64,000 bases of DNA from JAPOXR01 sp964291445. Lineage in GTDB: Bacteria > Pseudomonadota > Alphaproteobacteria > Rhodobacterales > Rhodobacteraceae. The stretch covers positions 186,001 to 250,000 of the forward strand of contig OZ219863.1 in the NCBI GenBank assembly GCA_964291445.2, read 5' to 3'. Below the pieces are notes generated by a model, which had not been told where the DNA came from, ran no database searches, and was given only the letters and a program-made list of their open reading frames with translations. The position numbers and the translations under genes were made by a program. Shown piece by piece: positions 26,394 to 35,278 of this stretch (its first letter is position 1; each line of letters begins with the position of its first letter).

Positions 26394-27422
26394 TTATGAG
26401 TTCACGGCAAGAGCGTTGATCTCCACTTCCAATTCGCCAACCGCATTCAAGATATCTTCAATCGATTCAGGCTCATCGAACAGCATCTCCTTCATTCGCA
26501 CATAATCTGTTCGCAAGACCCTCTCCAAATCAGAGCTTGGTGACAATCTTAGGGTCGGCGGGCGCGCTTCCTCGTATCTTGCCCAAGCTGATCTGAAGAA
26601 AACTCTCTTGTGATCGGCAACTGCGATAAGAAGATCGAGATCGTTTAGCGCTTTTTCCTTGATGTCGCTTCGGGCAAGTTGGACCAGATCGTAGTAATGT
26701 CGAGACATGCGCTCACCGAGCGGCTTTCCGGGGTCTTGATAAAACAACATGTGTAGAATGGTGGCCTTTTCCCAGAAAGTTCGCTCGGCAGCGAGTGTCT
26801 TCACCGTGACCGTTGGGTTTTCAATCAGGTTGGGAAACTCGGTATGGATGTAAGGCGCAATTTGCTTTTTCTCCGAAGGCACATGATCAGAACGAGCCCC
26901 AAATTCCAGCCTAACTGTGGGCCGGACATAAGCCGACTGATCATAGTGACCGAAGCTTCGTGGATAGGCAAATAGCAAAGTTTGAGGGTCTTTCGCGTCG
27001 ACGGAGACATTGATATCAGAGCCGAGGATGCCGCAGGCGGCGTCGGTTAACGCGTCTTTCACTGGACCGGAAACCGTGTTGACCACAACCGCTTTCATTT
27101 CATCAATAAGTCTTTGCCGCGCCTTGTTGGAAAGATTTCCTGACGCCGGGTCGCGATCTTTGGAAAATCCAAAACATTTGCGGTCAAAGCTCAGATCTAT
27201 GTCTTCAGAAAACCGTCTTATGGCGCCATAGGCTTTGGAAAGCGATGTTCCGCCCTTGAAGATGAGTCCGGGAATTGAACCATCAAGGGAGAAGGCGTGC
27301 TTTAGAATCCAGCAGACCCAGAAGTCCTTTTCTACGATAACAGGCCGGATGTTCATCCGGGCCGCCGTCTCACGAAAGGCTTCGGCGCGGATTTCCGGCT
27401 TCTCACATGCGAAGGCGTCCAC
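26394..27422 (-). CDS. abiEii: AbiEii toxin, nucleotidyltransferase
   Basis: 342 residues. Core motifs: EKDFWVCWILKHAF, LIFKGGTSLSKAYG and RRFSEDIDLSF (GGTSL ... SEDIDL active-site pattern), then a helical tail with KATILHMLFYQ and SRHYYDLVQLA. AbiEii proteins are GTP-preferring nucleotidyltransferase toxins in type IV systems (family knowledge). Base composition is visibly more AT-rich than the neighbours, which indicates horizontal transfer. It follows the antitoxin after 3 bases. Confidence 0.92.
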   Translation of the reverse strand: MDAFACEKPEIRAEAFRETAARMNIRPVIVEKDFWVCWILKHAFSLDGSIPGLIFKGGTSLSKAYGAIRRFSEDIDLSFDRKCFGFSKDRDPASGNLSNKARQRLIDEMKAVVVNTVSGPVKDALTDAACGILGSDINVSVDAKDPQTLLFAYPRSFGHYDQSAYVRPTVRLEFGARSDHVPSEKKQIAPYIHTEFPNLIENPTVTVKTLAAERTFWEKATILHMLFYQDPGKPLGERMSRHYYDLVQLARSDIKEKALNDLDLLIAVADHKRVFFRSAWARYEEARPPTLRLSPSSDLERVLRTDYVRMKEMLFDEPESIEDILNAVGELEVEINALAVNS

Positions 27423-27425
27423 AGA

Positions 27426-28022
27426 TTAGACTACCGCCGCAATCTTGTGGGCGACGGACCGCATCCAACCTGGTGCCCTGACGGCATCATGGACAAGTGC
27501 TGCGCGTGTGTCGGCATCAAGGGCACGAGAAAGATGGGCGACCACATCGTCATTGACGTCGTCCTTACCGAGATAGCGTAGTGCCTGAATGACGGTTCCG
27601 GTCGGTCGGCCCGCACCAGCGAGGTTTTTCGCTGCCGCATTACGCATGAAGATCGACTGACGACCAATCTGTTTGGACCGAGATGGGCCATTGGTAAGAT
27701 AGACGGCCTTTGCCGGAACCTGGGTAGTCAGGCCGAGCATGTTCGCCGCACGGGCTGGAGAGACTTGCACAACATGGTTGTCCTTGCGCGCAATGGCACG
27801 CGCGACGGCATCCAAGTCCGGTGACAAGACGCCGAGGCGCGGGCTCCGCCTCGGATAGTCGTAGACCCCTCTTGCCAGCCGTCGAATGATACCCTGATCG
27901 GCAAGCCGCGACAGCGTCTGGTCAACCGCGGCGCGCGAGCCGAGATCGAGGAAGTCCCCGGGGGTGAACACATACCCCCGGCCCTTGCCGGTAATGCGAC
28001 GTCTTATCTTGTCAGCGGTCAT
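27426..28022 (-). CDS. abiEi: AbiEi-type antitoxin (DUF6088-like)
   Basis: 198 residues. N-terminal winged-helix part: FTPGDFLDLGSRAAVDQTLSRLADQGIIRRLARGVYDYP, the typical antitoxin DNA-binding unit. The middle (VSPARAANMLGLTTQVPAKAVYLTNGPSR) matches AbiEi/DUF6088 proteins. It should repress its own promoter and counter the toxin without direct contact (known for AbiE). Ribosome-binding site AGGAG lies 7 bases before the ATG. Confidence 0.9.
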   Translation of the reverse strand: MTADKIRRRITGKGRGYVFTPGDFLDLGSRAAVDQTLSRLADQGIIRRLARGVYDYPRRSPRLGVLSPDLDAVARAIARKDNHVVQVSPARAANMLGLTTQVPAKAVYLTNGPSRSKQIGRQSIFMRNAAAKNLAGAGRPTGTVIQALRYLGKDDVNDDVVAHLSRALDADTRAALVHDAVRAPGWMRSVAHKIAAVV

Positions 28023-28040
28023 GAAGCATCTCCTTTGATG

Positions 28041-28069
28041 TCATAAAATAAGGTATATTTTTCTGACAA
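28041..28069 (-). promoter_or_regulatory. Candidate abiE promoter
   Basis: TTGTCA (28064-28069, minus strand), 17-base AT-rich spacer, TTATGA (28041-28046), about 19 bases before the abiEi ATG. Plausible but the -10 is imperfect; a TATACC lies inside the spacer as an alternative. Confidence 0.4.
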
Positions 28070-28226
28070 GCAAGCTATGCGTCAAATTCGATTGTCTTTC
28101 GGGACACAGATTTTGTGAGTCAAGGAGCATGGCAACCGAACCGTGGTACGCGACGACGATCCATATCGGGTGGAGCTTCCAGGACACCACAAGCAGGACT
28201 CCGCAGGCAATCCCGCTGATTTTCAA
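28041..28226 (-). CDS. Possible small membrane peptide, truncated at AbiE cassette
   Basis: A TTG-started frame of up to 61 residues. The first 35 residues (KISGIACGVLLVVSWK, HPIWIVVAYHGSVAML) are hydrophobic and use G/C-ending codons like host genes. The rest (from about 28115 leftward) turns AT-rich and non-native in character, just where the AbiE segment begins. It could be a host gene whose end was replaced by the inserted cassette, or chance. Low certainty. Confidence 0.25.
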   Translation of the reverse strand: MKISGIACGVLLVVSWKLHPIWIVVAYHGSVAMLLDSQNLCPERQSNLTHSLLVRKIYLIL

Positions 28227-28237
28227 TGGTTTTTTGG

Positions 28238-28420
28238 TCAGGCCGCCATTGGCCTGCCTGCCTTCGCACTGGGAACAGTCTGCTCCGGTCTGATTCCAAG
28301 CAGTTCCAGCGCCCTTTCCTGCAGCTGCGTCGGCGTTGCCAGCAGCGGCAGGGCCAGGACCGGATTGCCCTTCAGGCCTACTTCGTTCAACGTCTTCCCA
28401 GGTTTCGGCTCATGACCCAT
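28238..28420 (-). CDS. Small hypothetical protein downstream of DAHP synthase
   Basis: 60 residues, ATG 28420 with AGCAGG 5 bases upstream, 17 bases after the DAHP synthase stop. The middle (GNPVLALPLLATPTQLQERALELLGI) has strongly G/C-ending codons, as expected for a coding frame here. No known family recognised. Confidence 0.4.
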   Translation of the reverse strand: MGHEPKPGKTLNEVGLKGNPVLALPLLATPTQLQERALELLGIRPEQTVPSAKAGRPMAA

Positions 28421-28436
28421 GCCTGCTTGAACAGGT

Positions 28437-29819
28437 CTAGCCGGTAGCGGACATCGCTTTCGTATCTTCCGGCAGGCGGGCCTTGGCCAGTTCCTCGGCG
28501 ACCATGAAGGCGAGTTCGAGCGCTTGCGACGAGTTCAGCCGCGGATCGCATGCCGTGTGATAGCGGTCCTGCAAATCCTCGTCGGACACGGCGCTGACCC
28601 CGCCGGTGCATTCGGTGACATCCCTGCCGGTCATCTCGATGTGCACGCCGCCCGGATAGGTTCCCTCGGCAGCATGGATCTGGAAGAACTCGCGCAACTC
28701 GGTCAGGACACTCTCGAAGCGGCGGGTCTTGTAGCCACTCGCCGACTTGACGGTGTTGCCATGCATCGGGTCGCAACTCCAGACCACGTGGTGGCCATGC
28801 TGCCTGACGGTTCGAATCAGGGCCGGAAGACCGCTGCCGACCTTGCCGGCGCCATAGCGGGCAATGAGGGTGATGCGGCCGGGTTCGTTTTGCGGGTTCA
28901 GCCTCTCGATCAGTCGATTGAGATCGGAGGTGGTCAGGGACGGCCCACACTTGATGCCGAGCGGATTCTGCACCCCTCGCAGGAACTCGACATGGGCGCC
29001 ATCCGGTTGCCGGGTCCTGTCACCGATCCAGAGGAGATGACCCGAACCGGCCACCGGCAGGCCCGACGTCGAATCAATCCGGCACAACGCCTCCTCGTAT
29101 TCCAGCAGCAGCGCTTCATGGCTGGTGTAAAAATCGACCGATCGAAGGGCGTGGATCTGCTCCCCGTCTATGCCGGCTGCAGACATGAAATCGAGGGAAT
29201 CGGCGATCCTGGAGGAAAGGTCGCGGTATTTGGCCGCCCGCTCCGATTCGGTGAAGCCGAGCGTCCAGGAATGCATGCCGTGAATATCGGCATATCCGCC
29301 CTGGCTGAAGGCGCGCAGCAGGTTCAGGGTTGCCGCCGACTGGAGATATGCCTGCAGCATGCGCTCCGGACCCGGCACCCTGGCATCGGCACTGAATTCG
29401 ATGTCGTTGATGATGTCGCCCCGGTAGCTGGGCAATTCGACCCCGTCCCTGGTTTCGGTGGCGGCCGAGCGGGGTTTGGCGAATTGCCCGGCCATTCTTC
29501 CGACCTTGATCACCGGGCATTTGGCACCAAAGGTCAGCACGATGGCCATCTGCAGCAGCACCCGGAAGGTGTCCCTGATGCTGTCGGCGTCGAATTCGGC
29601 AAAACTCTCGGCGCAATCGCCGCCCTGCAGGAGAAACGCCTTGCCTTCACAGGCCCTGGCAAGCGCGCTCTTCAACGTGCGGGCCTCACCGGCGAATACC
29701 AGCGGCGGATAGCTGCCCAGTTTCTCCTCGACCCGGTTCAGCGCAGTCGCATCGGTGAAGTCAGGCATCTGGACGCGCGGTTTGCTGCGCCATCCTGCCG
29801 TTTGCCAATTTGTGGGCAT
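28437..29819 (-). CDS. Class II 3-deoxy-D-arabino-heptulosonate-7-phosphate synthase
   Basis: 460 residues, typical for the class II (plant/mycobacterial AroG-like) enzyme. Motifs: FLLQGGDCAESF, VIKVGRMAGQFAKPRS, ADIHGMHSWTLG, DFYTSHEALLLEYEEAL, GIKCGPS, and VVWSCDPMHGNT. It condenses phosphoenolpyruvate and erythrose 4-phosphate, the first step to aromatic amino acids, in the cytoplasm. The gene stands alone; the start at 29819 has the expected N-terminus (WQTAGWRSKP). Confidence 0.95.
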   Translation of the reverse strand: MPTNWQTAGWRSKPRVQMPDFTDATALNRVEEKLGSYPPLVFAGEARTLKSALARACEGKAFLLQGGDCAESFAEFDADSIRDTFRVLLQMAIVLTFGAKCPVIKVGRMAGQFAKPRSAATETRDGVELPSYRGDIINDIEFSADARVPGPERMLQAYLQSAATLNLLRAFSQGGYADIHGMHSWTLGFTESERAAKYRDLSSRIADSLDFMSAAGIDGEQIHALRSVDFYTSHEALLLEYEEALCRIDSTSGLPVAGSGHLLWIGDRTRQPDGAHVEFLRGVQNPLGIKCGPSLTTSDLNRLIERLNPQNEPGRITLIARYGAGKVGSGLPALIRTVRQHGHHVVWSCDPMHGNTVKSASGYKTRRFESVLTELREFFQIHAAEGTYPGGVHIEMTGRDVTECTGGVSAVSDEDLQDRYHTACDPRLNSSQALELAFMVAEELAKARLPEDTKAMSATG

Positions 29820-30032
29820 CGGAAACCGCCTTTCGGTGGAACAGGGGCCGGCTCTCTACACCAGTTCGGCCAGCGAACTCCATGATTTTCCTCTCCCCGC
29901 ACCGGCTTTTGGCCAGATTCGGCATTTCTGCCACATCCGCAGACCCGCCGCCCGAATTCGGTGACGGCACGGCCGGATGAAGAAACGGGGTCTCGAAAGC
30001 TGGGGGCGCCAGCCAGCGTGGTTCGCATTCCG

Positions 30033-31190
30033 CTATTGGCGGCGCTCTGGTGCCTTGGGATACCTGCACCCGCCGGCCAACTCCGGCCCGCCATCCGCCG
30101 GGGTGATGCGATAGGCGCCTCCCCGGTCCTCGGACAGGAACCAGATGGCGCCGTCCGGTGCTTCCCGCACATCGCGGACTCTCCTGGTTTCGGGGAAGCT
30201 GATCCGCTCCACCTCCCTCAGACCGTCCACGGGATCCAGCCTGGAGATGAAATCGCCTTTCAGCGACCCGACGAACAGGTGGCCCCGCCAGTCATTCCAC
30301 AGCCGGCCCGAATAGACCATCATTCCCGACGGGGCGATGGACGGGTCCCAGTAATGGGCTGGCTGCTCCATCCCGTCCATGGCAACTCCCAGGCCGATCT
30401 TCCGTCCCGAATAGTGGACACCATACGAAATGACCGGCCAGCCATAATTGCGCCCGGGTTCGATCCGGTTGATTTCATCGCCGCCCCTGGCGCCGTGCTC
30501 GGAGATCCACAGCCTTCCCTCCAGGTCGAGACCGGCACCTTGCGGGTTGCGGTGGCCATATGACCAGATCTCCGGGCGGCTGCGGCCGGTGCCGACAAAC
30601 GGGTTGTCATCGGGCACCGTCCCGTCCCGGTTGACCCTGATCACCTTGCCATTGTGGCCGGAAAGATCCTGGGCCGAGGGCCGGTCGCCCCGGTCGCCAG
30701 TGGTCAGGAAAATCCGCCCGTCTTCCGCCTCGACCACCCGCGAGCCGAAATGCCTGCCGCCATCGCTGCCGGGAGCCATCTCGAACAGCAGCTTCACGCC
30801 GGTCAGGGCCCGGCCATCCTCGGACAGCCTTCCGACCGACAACGCGGTGCCGGCACCGCCCGGTTGCCGCCTTGAATGGCTCAGCAGGACCTGCCGGGTG
30901 GCGGCAAAATCCCGCGGCACCGCGACGTCAAGCAGCCCGCCCTGCCCCCTGGCATGGACATCCGGCACCCCGGCCACCGATGTCCTGGCACCATCCTGCC
31001 CGACATGCAGCAAGTTGCCACCACGCTCGGTGACGAGCAATTGGCAACCGGGCAGAAACGCGATCGACCACGGAACCCGTAGCCGGTCGATCATCCTTTC
31101 GACGACAACCGGATGCTCGCCGACCACCCTCTCGGCCGAGGCCGCGGGCATGGCCAGGATCAGCGGCAGGATCAGGGCGACTCGGTGCAT
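30033..31190 (-). CDS. PQQ-dependent sugar dehydrogenase, YliI/Asd-like
   Basis: 385 residues with a signal peptide ending in AASA-E. The beta-propeller of the soluble aldose dehydrogenase family is seen in LRVPWSIAFLP, LLVTERGGNLL, GQGGLLDVAVP, GDRGDR, WSYGHRNPQGAGLD and WISEHGARGGDEINRI. It likely acts in the periplasm with PQQ as cofactor; no PQQ synthesis genes are in view. Divergent from livJ. Confidence 0.9.
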   Translation of the reverse strand: MHRVALILPLILAMPAASAERVVGEHPVVVERMIDRLRVPWSIAFLPGCQLLVTERGGNLLHVGQDGARTSVAGVPDVHARGQGGLLDVAVPRDFAATRQVLLSHSRRQPGGAGTALSVGRLSEDGRALTGVKLLFEMAPGSDGGRHFGSRVVEAEDGRIFLTTGDRGDRPSAQDLSGHNGKVIRVNRDGTVPDDNPFVGTGRSRPEIWSYGHRNPQGAGLDLEGRLWISEHGARGGDEINRIEPGRNYGWPVISYGVHYSGRKIGLGVAMDGMEQPAHYWDPSIAPSGMMVYSGRLWNDWRGHLFVGSLKGDFISRLDPVDGLREVERISFPETRRVRDVREAPDGAIWFLSEDRGGAYRITPADGGPELAGGCRYPKAPERRQ

Positions 31191-31422
31191 GATCCGGCAA
31201 GTCTACACCACGGTTCGGCCTCCGGAAACTGCGCTGCCGGGACCGGCGCCATTCCTTCCAGGACAATCACGCTGGCCAACCTTTCGGCTCCCGGCATCCG
31301 GCATTGCCGCCTCCTTCCTGCAAACCTGCCCGGCGACACCACTTGTTGCTTGAGTTTTTCACCGTTTTGCCTTCTTCATGCGTCAAGATTTCAACCTGTT
31401 CTCATGACTCGATAAGGAGGGA

Positions 31423-32613
31423 GTGATGATACGATTCTTGCTGGCATCCGTTTCGATTGCCGGGCTGACCGCAGCTGCACACGCCCAGGACGAGGTCAAG
31501 CTGGGAGTCCTGCTCGGATTTACCGGCCCGATTGAATCCCTGACGCCGCCAATGGGCTGGGCGGTCGACCAGGTCGCATTGGAGGCCACCGATTCCGGTG
31601 TGTTCCTGGGCGGTGCGTCGGTCACGGCAGTGCGGGCCGACTCGACCTGCATCGATACGGCTGTCGCCGTCGCCGCGGCCGAACAGCTGGTGACCGCGGA
31701 CAAGGTCTCGGGCATTGTCGGGGCCGATTGCTCCGGCGTCACCGGGGCGGTACTGCAGAACGTTGCCCGGCCAAACGGCATGGTGATGATTTCGCCGTCC
31801 GCCACCTCTCCGGCCCTGTCGACCGCCGAGGATGACGGGCTGTTCTTCCGCACCGCGCCGTCGGATTCCCGGCAAGGCCAGGTGATGAGCGACGTCATCA
31901 TGGACCGCGGGATTTCCAGCGTTGCCCTCACCTACACCAACAATGACTACGGCAAGGGGCTGGCCGACAGTTTTGCCGCCGCATTCGCCAATGATGGCGG
32001 AACGGTGACGGTCTCGCTCGCCCATGAGGATGGCAAGGGCGACTATTCGGCCGAAGTCGGCACCCTGGATGCTGCCGGCGGCGATGCGCTGGTCGTGGTC
32101 GGCTATCTGGACCAGGGCGGTCTCGGGGTGATCCAGGGCTCGCTCGATTCCGGCGCCTTCGACGTCTTCGTGCTGCCCGACGGCATGATCGGACCGAGCC
32201 TGGTCGAGAATATCGGCGCCGATCTTGACGGGTCATTCGGGCAGGCCCCGGGATCGGACAGTGCCGGAAGCATGATTCTGGCCGATCTTGCCAATGCGGC
32301 AGGCGTAGACGGTAGCACCCCGTATGTCCCCGAGGCCTACGATTCTGCTGCCCTGATCATCCTCGCCATGCAGGCGGCCGGGTCGTCGATGAGTGCCGAT
32401 TACAAGGACATGATCTTCAGCGTGGCCAACGCGCCGGGCGAGATCATCCTTCCTGGCGAAATCGGCAAGGCCCTGCAGATTCTCGCCGATGGCGGCGAGG
32501 TCGACTATTCGGGCGCGTCCGATGTCGAGCTGATCGGACCCGGTGAAGCATCTGGCCGGTTTGCCGAGCATGAAGTTGTCGATGGCGAATTCTCCATTGT
32601 CGGCTATCGTTGA
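31423..32613 (+). CDS. Branched-chain-type ABC transporter substrate-binding protein
   Basis: 396 residues. A signal peptide ends in AAHA-Q. The Peripla_BP_6 pattern is present: VKLGVLLGFTGPIESL, KVSGIVGADCSGVTGAV, NGMVMISPSATSPALS, VALTYTNNDYGKGLAD. Ribosome-binding site AAGGAGG sits before the ATG. The ligand is not clear from sequence. The transporter genes follow in one direction, and a dimethylglycine-dehydrogenase-like gene ends the operon, so an N-methylated amine is a reasonable guess. Confidence 0.9.
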   Translation: MMIRFLLASVSIAGLTAAAHAQDEVKLGVLLGFTGPIESLTPPMGWAVDQVALEATDSGVFLGGASVTAVRADSTCIDTAVAVAAAEQLVTADKVSGIVGADCSGVTGAVLQNVARPNGMVMISPSATSPALSTAEDDGLFFRTAPSDSRQGQVMSDVIMDRGISSVALTYTNNDYGKGLADSFAAAFANDGGTVTVSLAHEDGKGDYSAEVGTLDAAGGDALVVVGYLDQGGLGVIQGSLDSGAFDVFVLPDGMIGPSLVENIGADLDGSFGQAPGSDSAGSMILADLANAAGVDGSTPYVPEAYDSAALIILAMQAAGSSMSADYKDMIFSVANAPGEIILPGEIGKALQILADGGEVDYSGASDVELIGPGEASGRFAEHEVVDGEFSIVGYR

Positions 32614-32628
32614 GTCGAATCCCGGGAC

Positions 32629-32648
32629 GGGCGGTCGCATGGCCGCCC
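32629..32648 (+). promoter_or_regulatory. Intercistronic stem-loop after binding-protein gene
   Basis: gggcgg / ccgccc arms with an 8-base loop, 16 bases past the binding-protein stop and without a T-run. Same location logic as the tctC hairpin: differential expression of binding protein and membrane parts (inference). Confidence 0.4.
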
Positions 32649-32698
32649 GCCTGGCTCCGGCCCGTCGCACCGCCTGCTGGCAGGGCTGAACCCCCACC

Positions 32699-33493
32699 GT
32701 GATCGCCACCCGAAACCTGACCAGGAAATTCGGCGGGTTCACGGCTGTCGACAACGTTTCGCTTGAAATCGGCACCGGCTCCATCACCGGGCTGATCGGA
32801 CCCAACGGCGCCGGCAAGACCACCTTGTTCAATGTCATAGCCGGGGCCATGGCGCCGACATCCGGATCGGTGCTGCTCGACGGTGACGACATCACCGGCC
32901 TGCCGCCACACGAACTGTTTGCCAGGGGCGTGCTGCGGACCTTCCAGATTGCACATGAATTCTCGTCGCTGACGGTACGGGAAAACCTGATGGTGGTGCC
33001 GGGAAACCAGTCCGGGGAATCGCTGTGGAATACCTGGTTCCGGACCGGCAGGATCCGGACCGAGGAAAAGGCAATCAGCGACAAGGCCGACGAGGTCCTG
33101 GACTTCCTGACCCTGTCGCATCTGGCGCAGGAAAGAGCCGGCAATTTGTCTGGGGGGCAGAAGAAGCTGCTGGAACTGGGCCGCACGATGATGGTTGATG
33201 CCAGGCTGGTTTTTCTCGACGAGGTCGGTGCCGGTGTAAACCGAACCCTGCTCAAGACCATCGCCGAGGCGATTTTCAGGCTCAACCAGCACCATGGCTA
33301 TACGTTCTGCATGATCGAACATGATTTCGACCTGATTTCACTGCTGTGCGATCCGGTGATCGTGTTGGCGGAAGGCCGTATCCTTGCCGAGGGACCGGCC
33401 CCGGACATCAGGGCAAACGAGCAGGTCATCGAGGCCTATCTGGGACGCGGCACGGCGCGATCCCGGCCAGGACGGGATGCCGGCAATGGCTGA
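32699..33493 (+). CDS. livG: ABC transporter ATP-binding protein, LivG-like
   Basis: 264 residues from a GTG start. Walker A GPNGAGKTT, signature LSGGQKKLLELGRTMM, H-loop EHD. The Walker B stretch is LVFLDEVGAGVN rather than the usual LDEPxAGLN; the catalytic glutamate is kept. The TxRTFQIAHEF Q-loop region is typical of LivG. It energises import by the LivHM channel. Confidence 0.92.
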   Translation: MIATRNLTRKFGGFTAVDNVSLEIGTGSITGLIGPNGAGKTTLFNVIAGAMAPTSGSVLLDGDDITGLPPHELFARGVLRTFQIAHEFSSLTVRENLMVVPGNQSGESLWNTWFRTGRIRTEEKAISDKADEVLDFLTLSHLAQERAGNLSGGQKKLLELGRTMMVDARLVFLDEVGAGVNRTLLKTIAEAIFRLNQHHGYTFCMIEHDFDLISLLCDPVIVLAEGRILAEGPAPDIRANEQVIEAYLGRGTARSRPGRDAGNG

Positions 33494-33556
33494 AGCTGCT
33501 GGCAGCGTCTCCCCGCCGCCCGGCGCGCCGGGGCCGGATCGACCGGGAGAAGCGGG

Positions 33557-34261
33557 TTGAGCTTTCTCGATTGCAGCGGCCTGACCTGCGGTTATGGCGG
33601 GGCCGACATCATTCATGATGTCGATCTGTCGGTCGACATTGGCCGGATTGCGGTCGTGGTCGGACCCAATGGGGCCGGGAAATCCACGGTCATGAACGCC
33701 ATTTTCGGGCTGCTCAACCTGCGGAAGGGACAGGTTGTCTTCGATGGTGAAGACATCACCGGCCTGTCTCCGCAGGACCGGGTCACGCGCGGAATGGCTT
33801 TTGTTCCGCAGACCCGGAACATCTTTGCCACATTGACCGTCGAGGAGAATCTCGAAATGGGCGCGTTTCTGCGCCGGGATGACATTTCCGACACCATGGA
33901 GCAGCTGTTCGGGCTGTTTCCGGTGCTTCGCGACAAGCGCTCGCAACAGGCTGGAGAGCTTTCCGGCGGTCAACGGCAGCAGGTGGCGCTGGGGCGAGCG
34001 CTGATGACCTCTCCCAAGCTGCTCATTCTCGATGAACCGACGGCGGGGGTGTCACCGATCATCATGGATGAGGTGATGGACCGGATCTGCCAGATCGCCG
34101 GGACCGGGGTGGCGGTTCTGATGGTGGAGCAGAATGCCCGCCACGCGCTGGAGATTGCCGATGTCGGGCTTGTCCTGGTCCAGGGCAGGAACAGGTTCAC
34201 CGATTCCGGCCAGGCGCTGCTGGCCAATTCCGAAGTCCGCAAGTCGTTTCTTGGGGGCTGA
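33557..34261 (+). CDS. livF: ABC transporter ATP-binding protein, LivF-like
   Basis: 234 residues. Walker A GPNGAGKST, Q-loop VPQTRNIF, signature LSGGQRQQVALGRAL, Walker B LLILDEPTAG. The start appears to be TTG at 33557 with GGGAGAAG upstream; no later methionine precedes the nucleotide-binding core. Partner of LivG. Confidence 0.92.
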   Translation: MSFLDCSGLTCGYGGADIIHDVDLSVDIGRIAVVVGPNGAGKSTVMNAIFGLLNLRKGQVVFDGEDITGLSPQDRVTRGMAFVPQTRNIFATLTVEENLEMGAFLRRDDISDTMEQLFGLFPVLRDKRSQQAGELSGGQRQQVALGRALMTSPKLLILDEPTAGVSPIIMDEVMDRICQIAGTGVAVLMVEQNARHALEIADVGLVLVQGRNRFTDSGQALLANSEVRKSFLGG

Positions 34262-34267
34262 CCGACG

Positions 34268-35278
34268 ATGGATCCCCTGAACGCCGTCATCGTCCTGGCC
34301 AATTTCGTGCTGGTCCCTGCCCTTTCCTATGGCAGCCAGCTGGCGTTGGGGGCGCTGGGAGTGACGCTGGTCTATGCGGTGCTCAGATTCGCCAATTTTG
34401 CCCATGGCGACACCATGGCCTTCGGATGCATGGTCGCCGTGTTCGGAACCTGGTGGCTCCAGTCCCGGGGAATCGGCTTCGGCCTCCTGCCGACGGCATT
34501 GCTGGCCCTGCCGATCTCGATCGGCGCCACCGTCGGCCTCGTGATCCTGACCGACCGCCTGGTCTACCGGCATTACCGCAGGATCAAGGCCCCGCTTGTC
34601 ACCTTTGTCATTGTTTCCTTCGGGGTCATGCTGGTTGTCAACGGGCTGGTCAGGCTGATCATCGGACCGGGTGAGCAACGGTTCTTTGACGGCACCCGCT
34701 TCATCATCTCCGCCAGGGAATTCAAATCCCTCACCGGGCTGGAGGAGGGGCTGGCCTTCAGGACGACACAGGGAATCACCATCGCCGCCGCCCTGGTGCT
34801 GATGACAGCCCTGTTCTGGTTTCTCAACCGGACCCGGACCGGCAAATCCATGCGCGCCTATTCCGATAACGAGGATTTGGCGCTGCTGTCCGGAATCAAT
34901 CCGGAACGGGTGGTGATGATCTGCTGGATCATTTCCGGCAGCCTGGCCGCCGTTGCCGGAACGCTCTACGGGCTCGACAAGATCTTCAAGCCGTTCACCT
35001 ATTTCCAGCTGCTGCTGCCGATCTTTGCCGCAGCGGTCGTCGGCGGGATGGGCAACCCGGTTGGCGCCGTGGTGGGGGGATACCTTGTGGCACTGTCCGA
35101 AATCTCGATCACCTACGCCTTCAGGAAGGTGGCGGGCTACATCCTTCCGGATGGATGGCAGCCCGATTCGCTGCTGCAGCTTCTTTCAACCGACTACAAA
35201 TTCGCGGTCTCCTTCGTGATGCTGGTCATCGTGCTGCTGTTTCGGCCGACCGGACTGTTCAGGGGGCGGGTATTTTGA
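34268..35278 (+). CDS. livH: Branched-chain-type ABC transporter permease, LivH-like
   Basis: 336 residues with about eight membrane segments. Family marks: GSQLALGALGVTLVYAVLRFANFAHGDTMAFG, RMRAYSDN-like MRAYSDNEDLALLSGI and AAVVGGMGNPVGAVVGG. Overlaps livM by 4 bases (TTGA). Confidence 0.92.
   Translation: MDPLNAVIVLANFVLVPALSYGSQLALGALGVTLVYAVLRFANFAHGDTMAFGCMVAVFGTWWLQSRGIGFGLLPTALLALPISIGATVGLVILTDRLVYRHYRRIKAPLVTFVIVSFGVMLVVNGLVRLIIGPGEQRFFDGTRFIISAREFKSLTGLEEGLAFRTTQGITIAAALVLMTALFWFLNRTRTGKSMRAYSDNEDLALLSGINPERVVMICWIISGSLAAVAGTLYGLDKIFKPFTYFQLLLPIFAAAVVGGMGNPVGAVVGGYLVALSEISITYAFRKVAGYILPDGWQPDSLLQLLSTDYKFAVSFVMLVIVLLFRPTGLFRGRVF

Noticed and set aside
28220..28260. Terminator with T-run near 28225
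   Set aside because: The T-run lies on the wrong side of the small stem for either neighbouring transcript.
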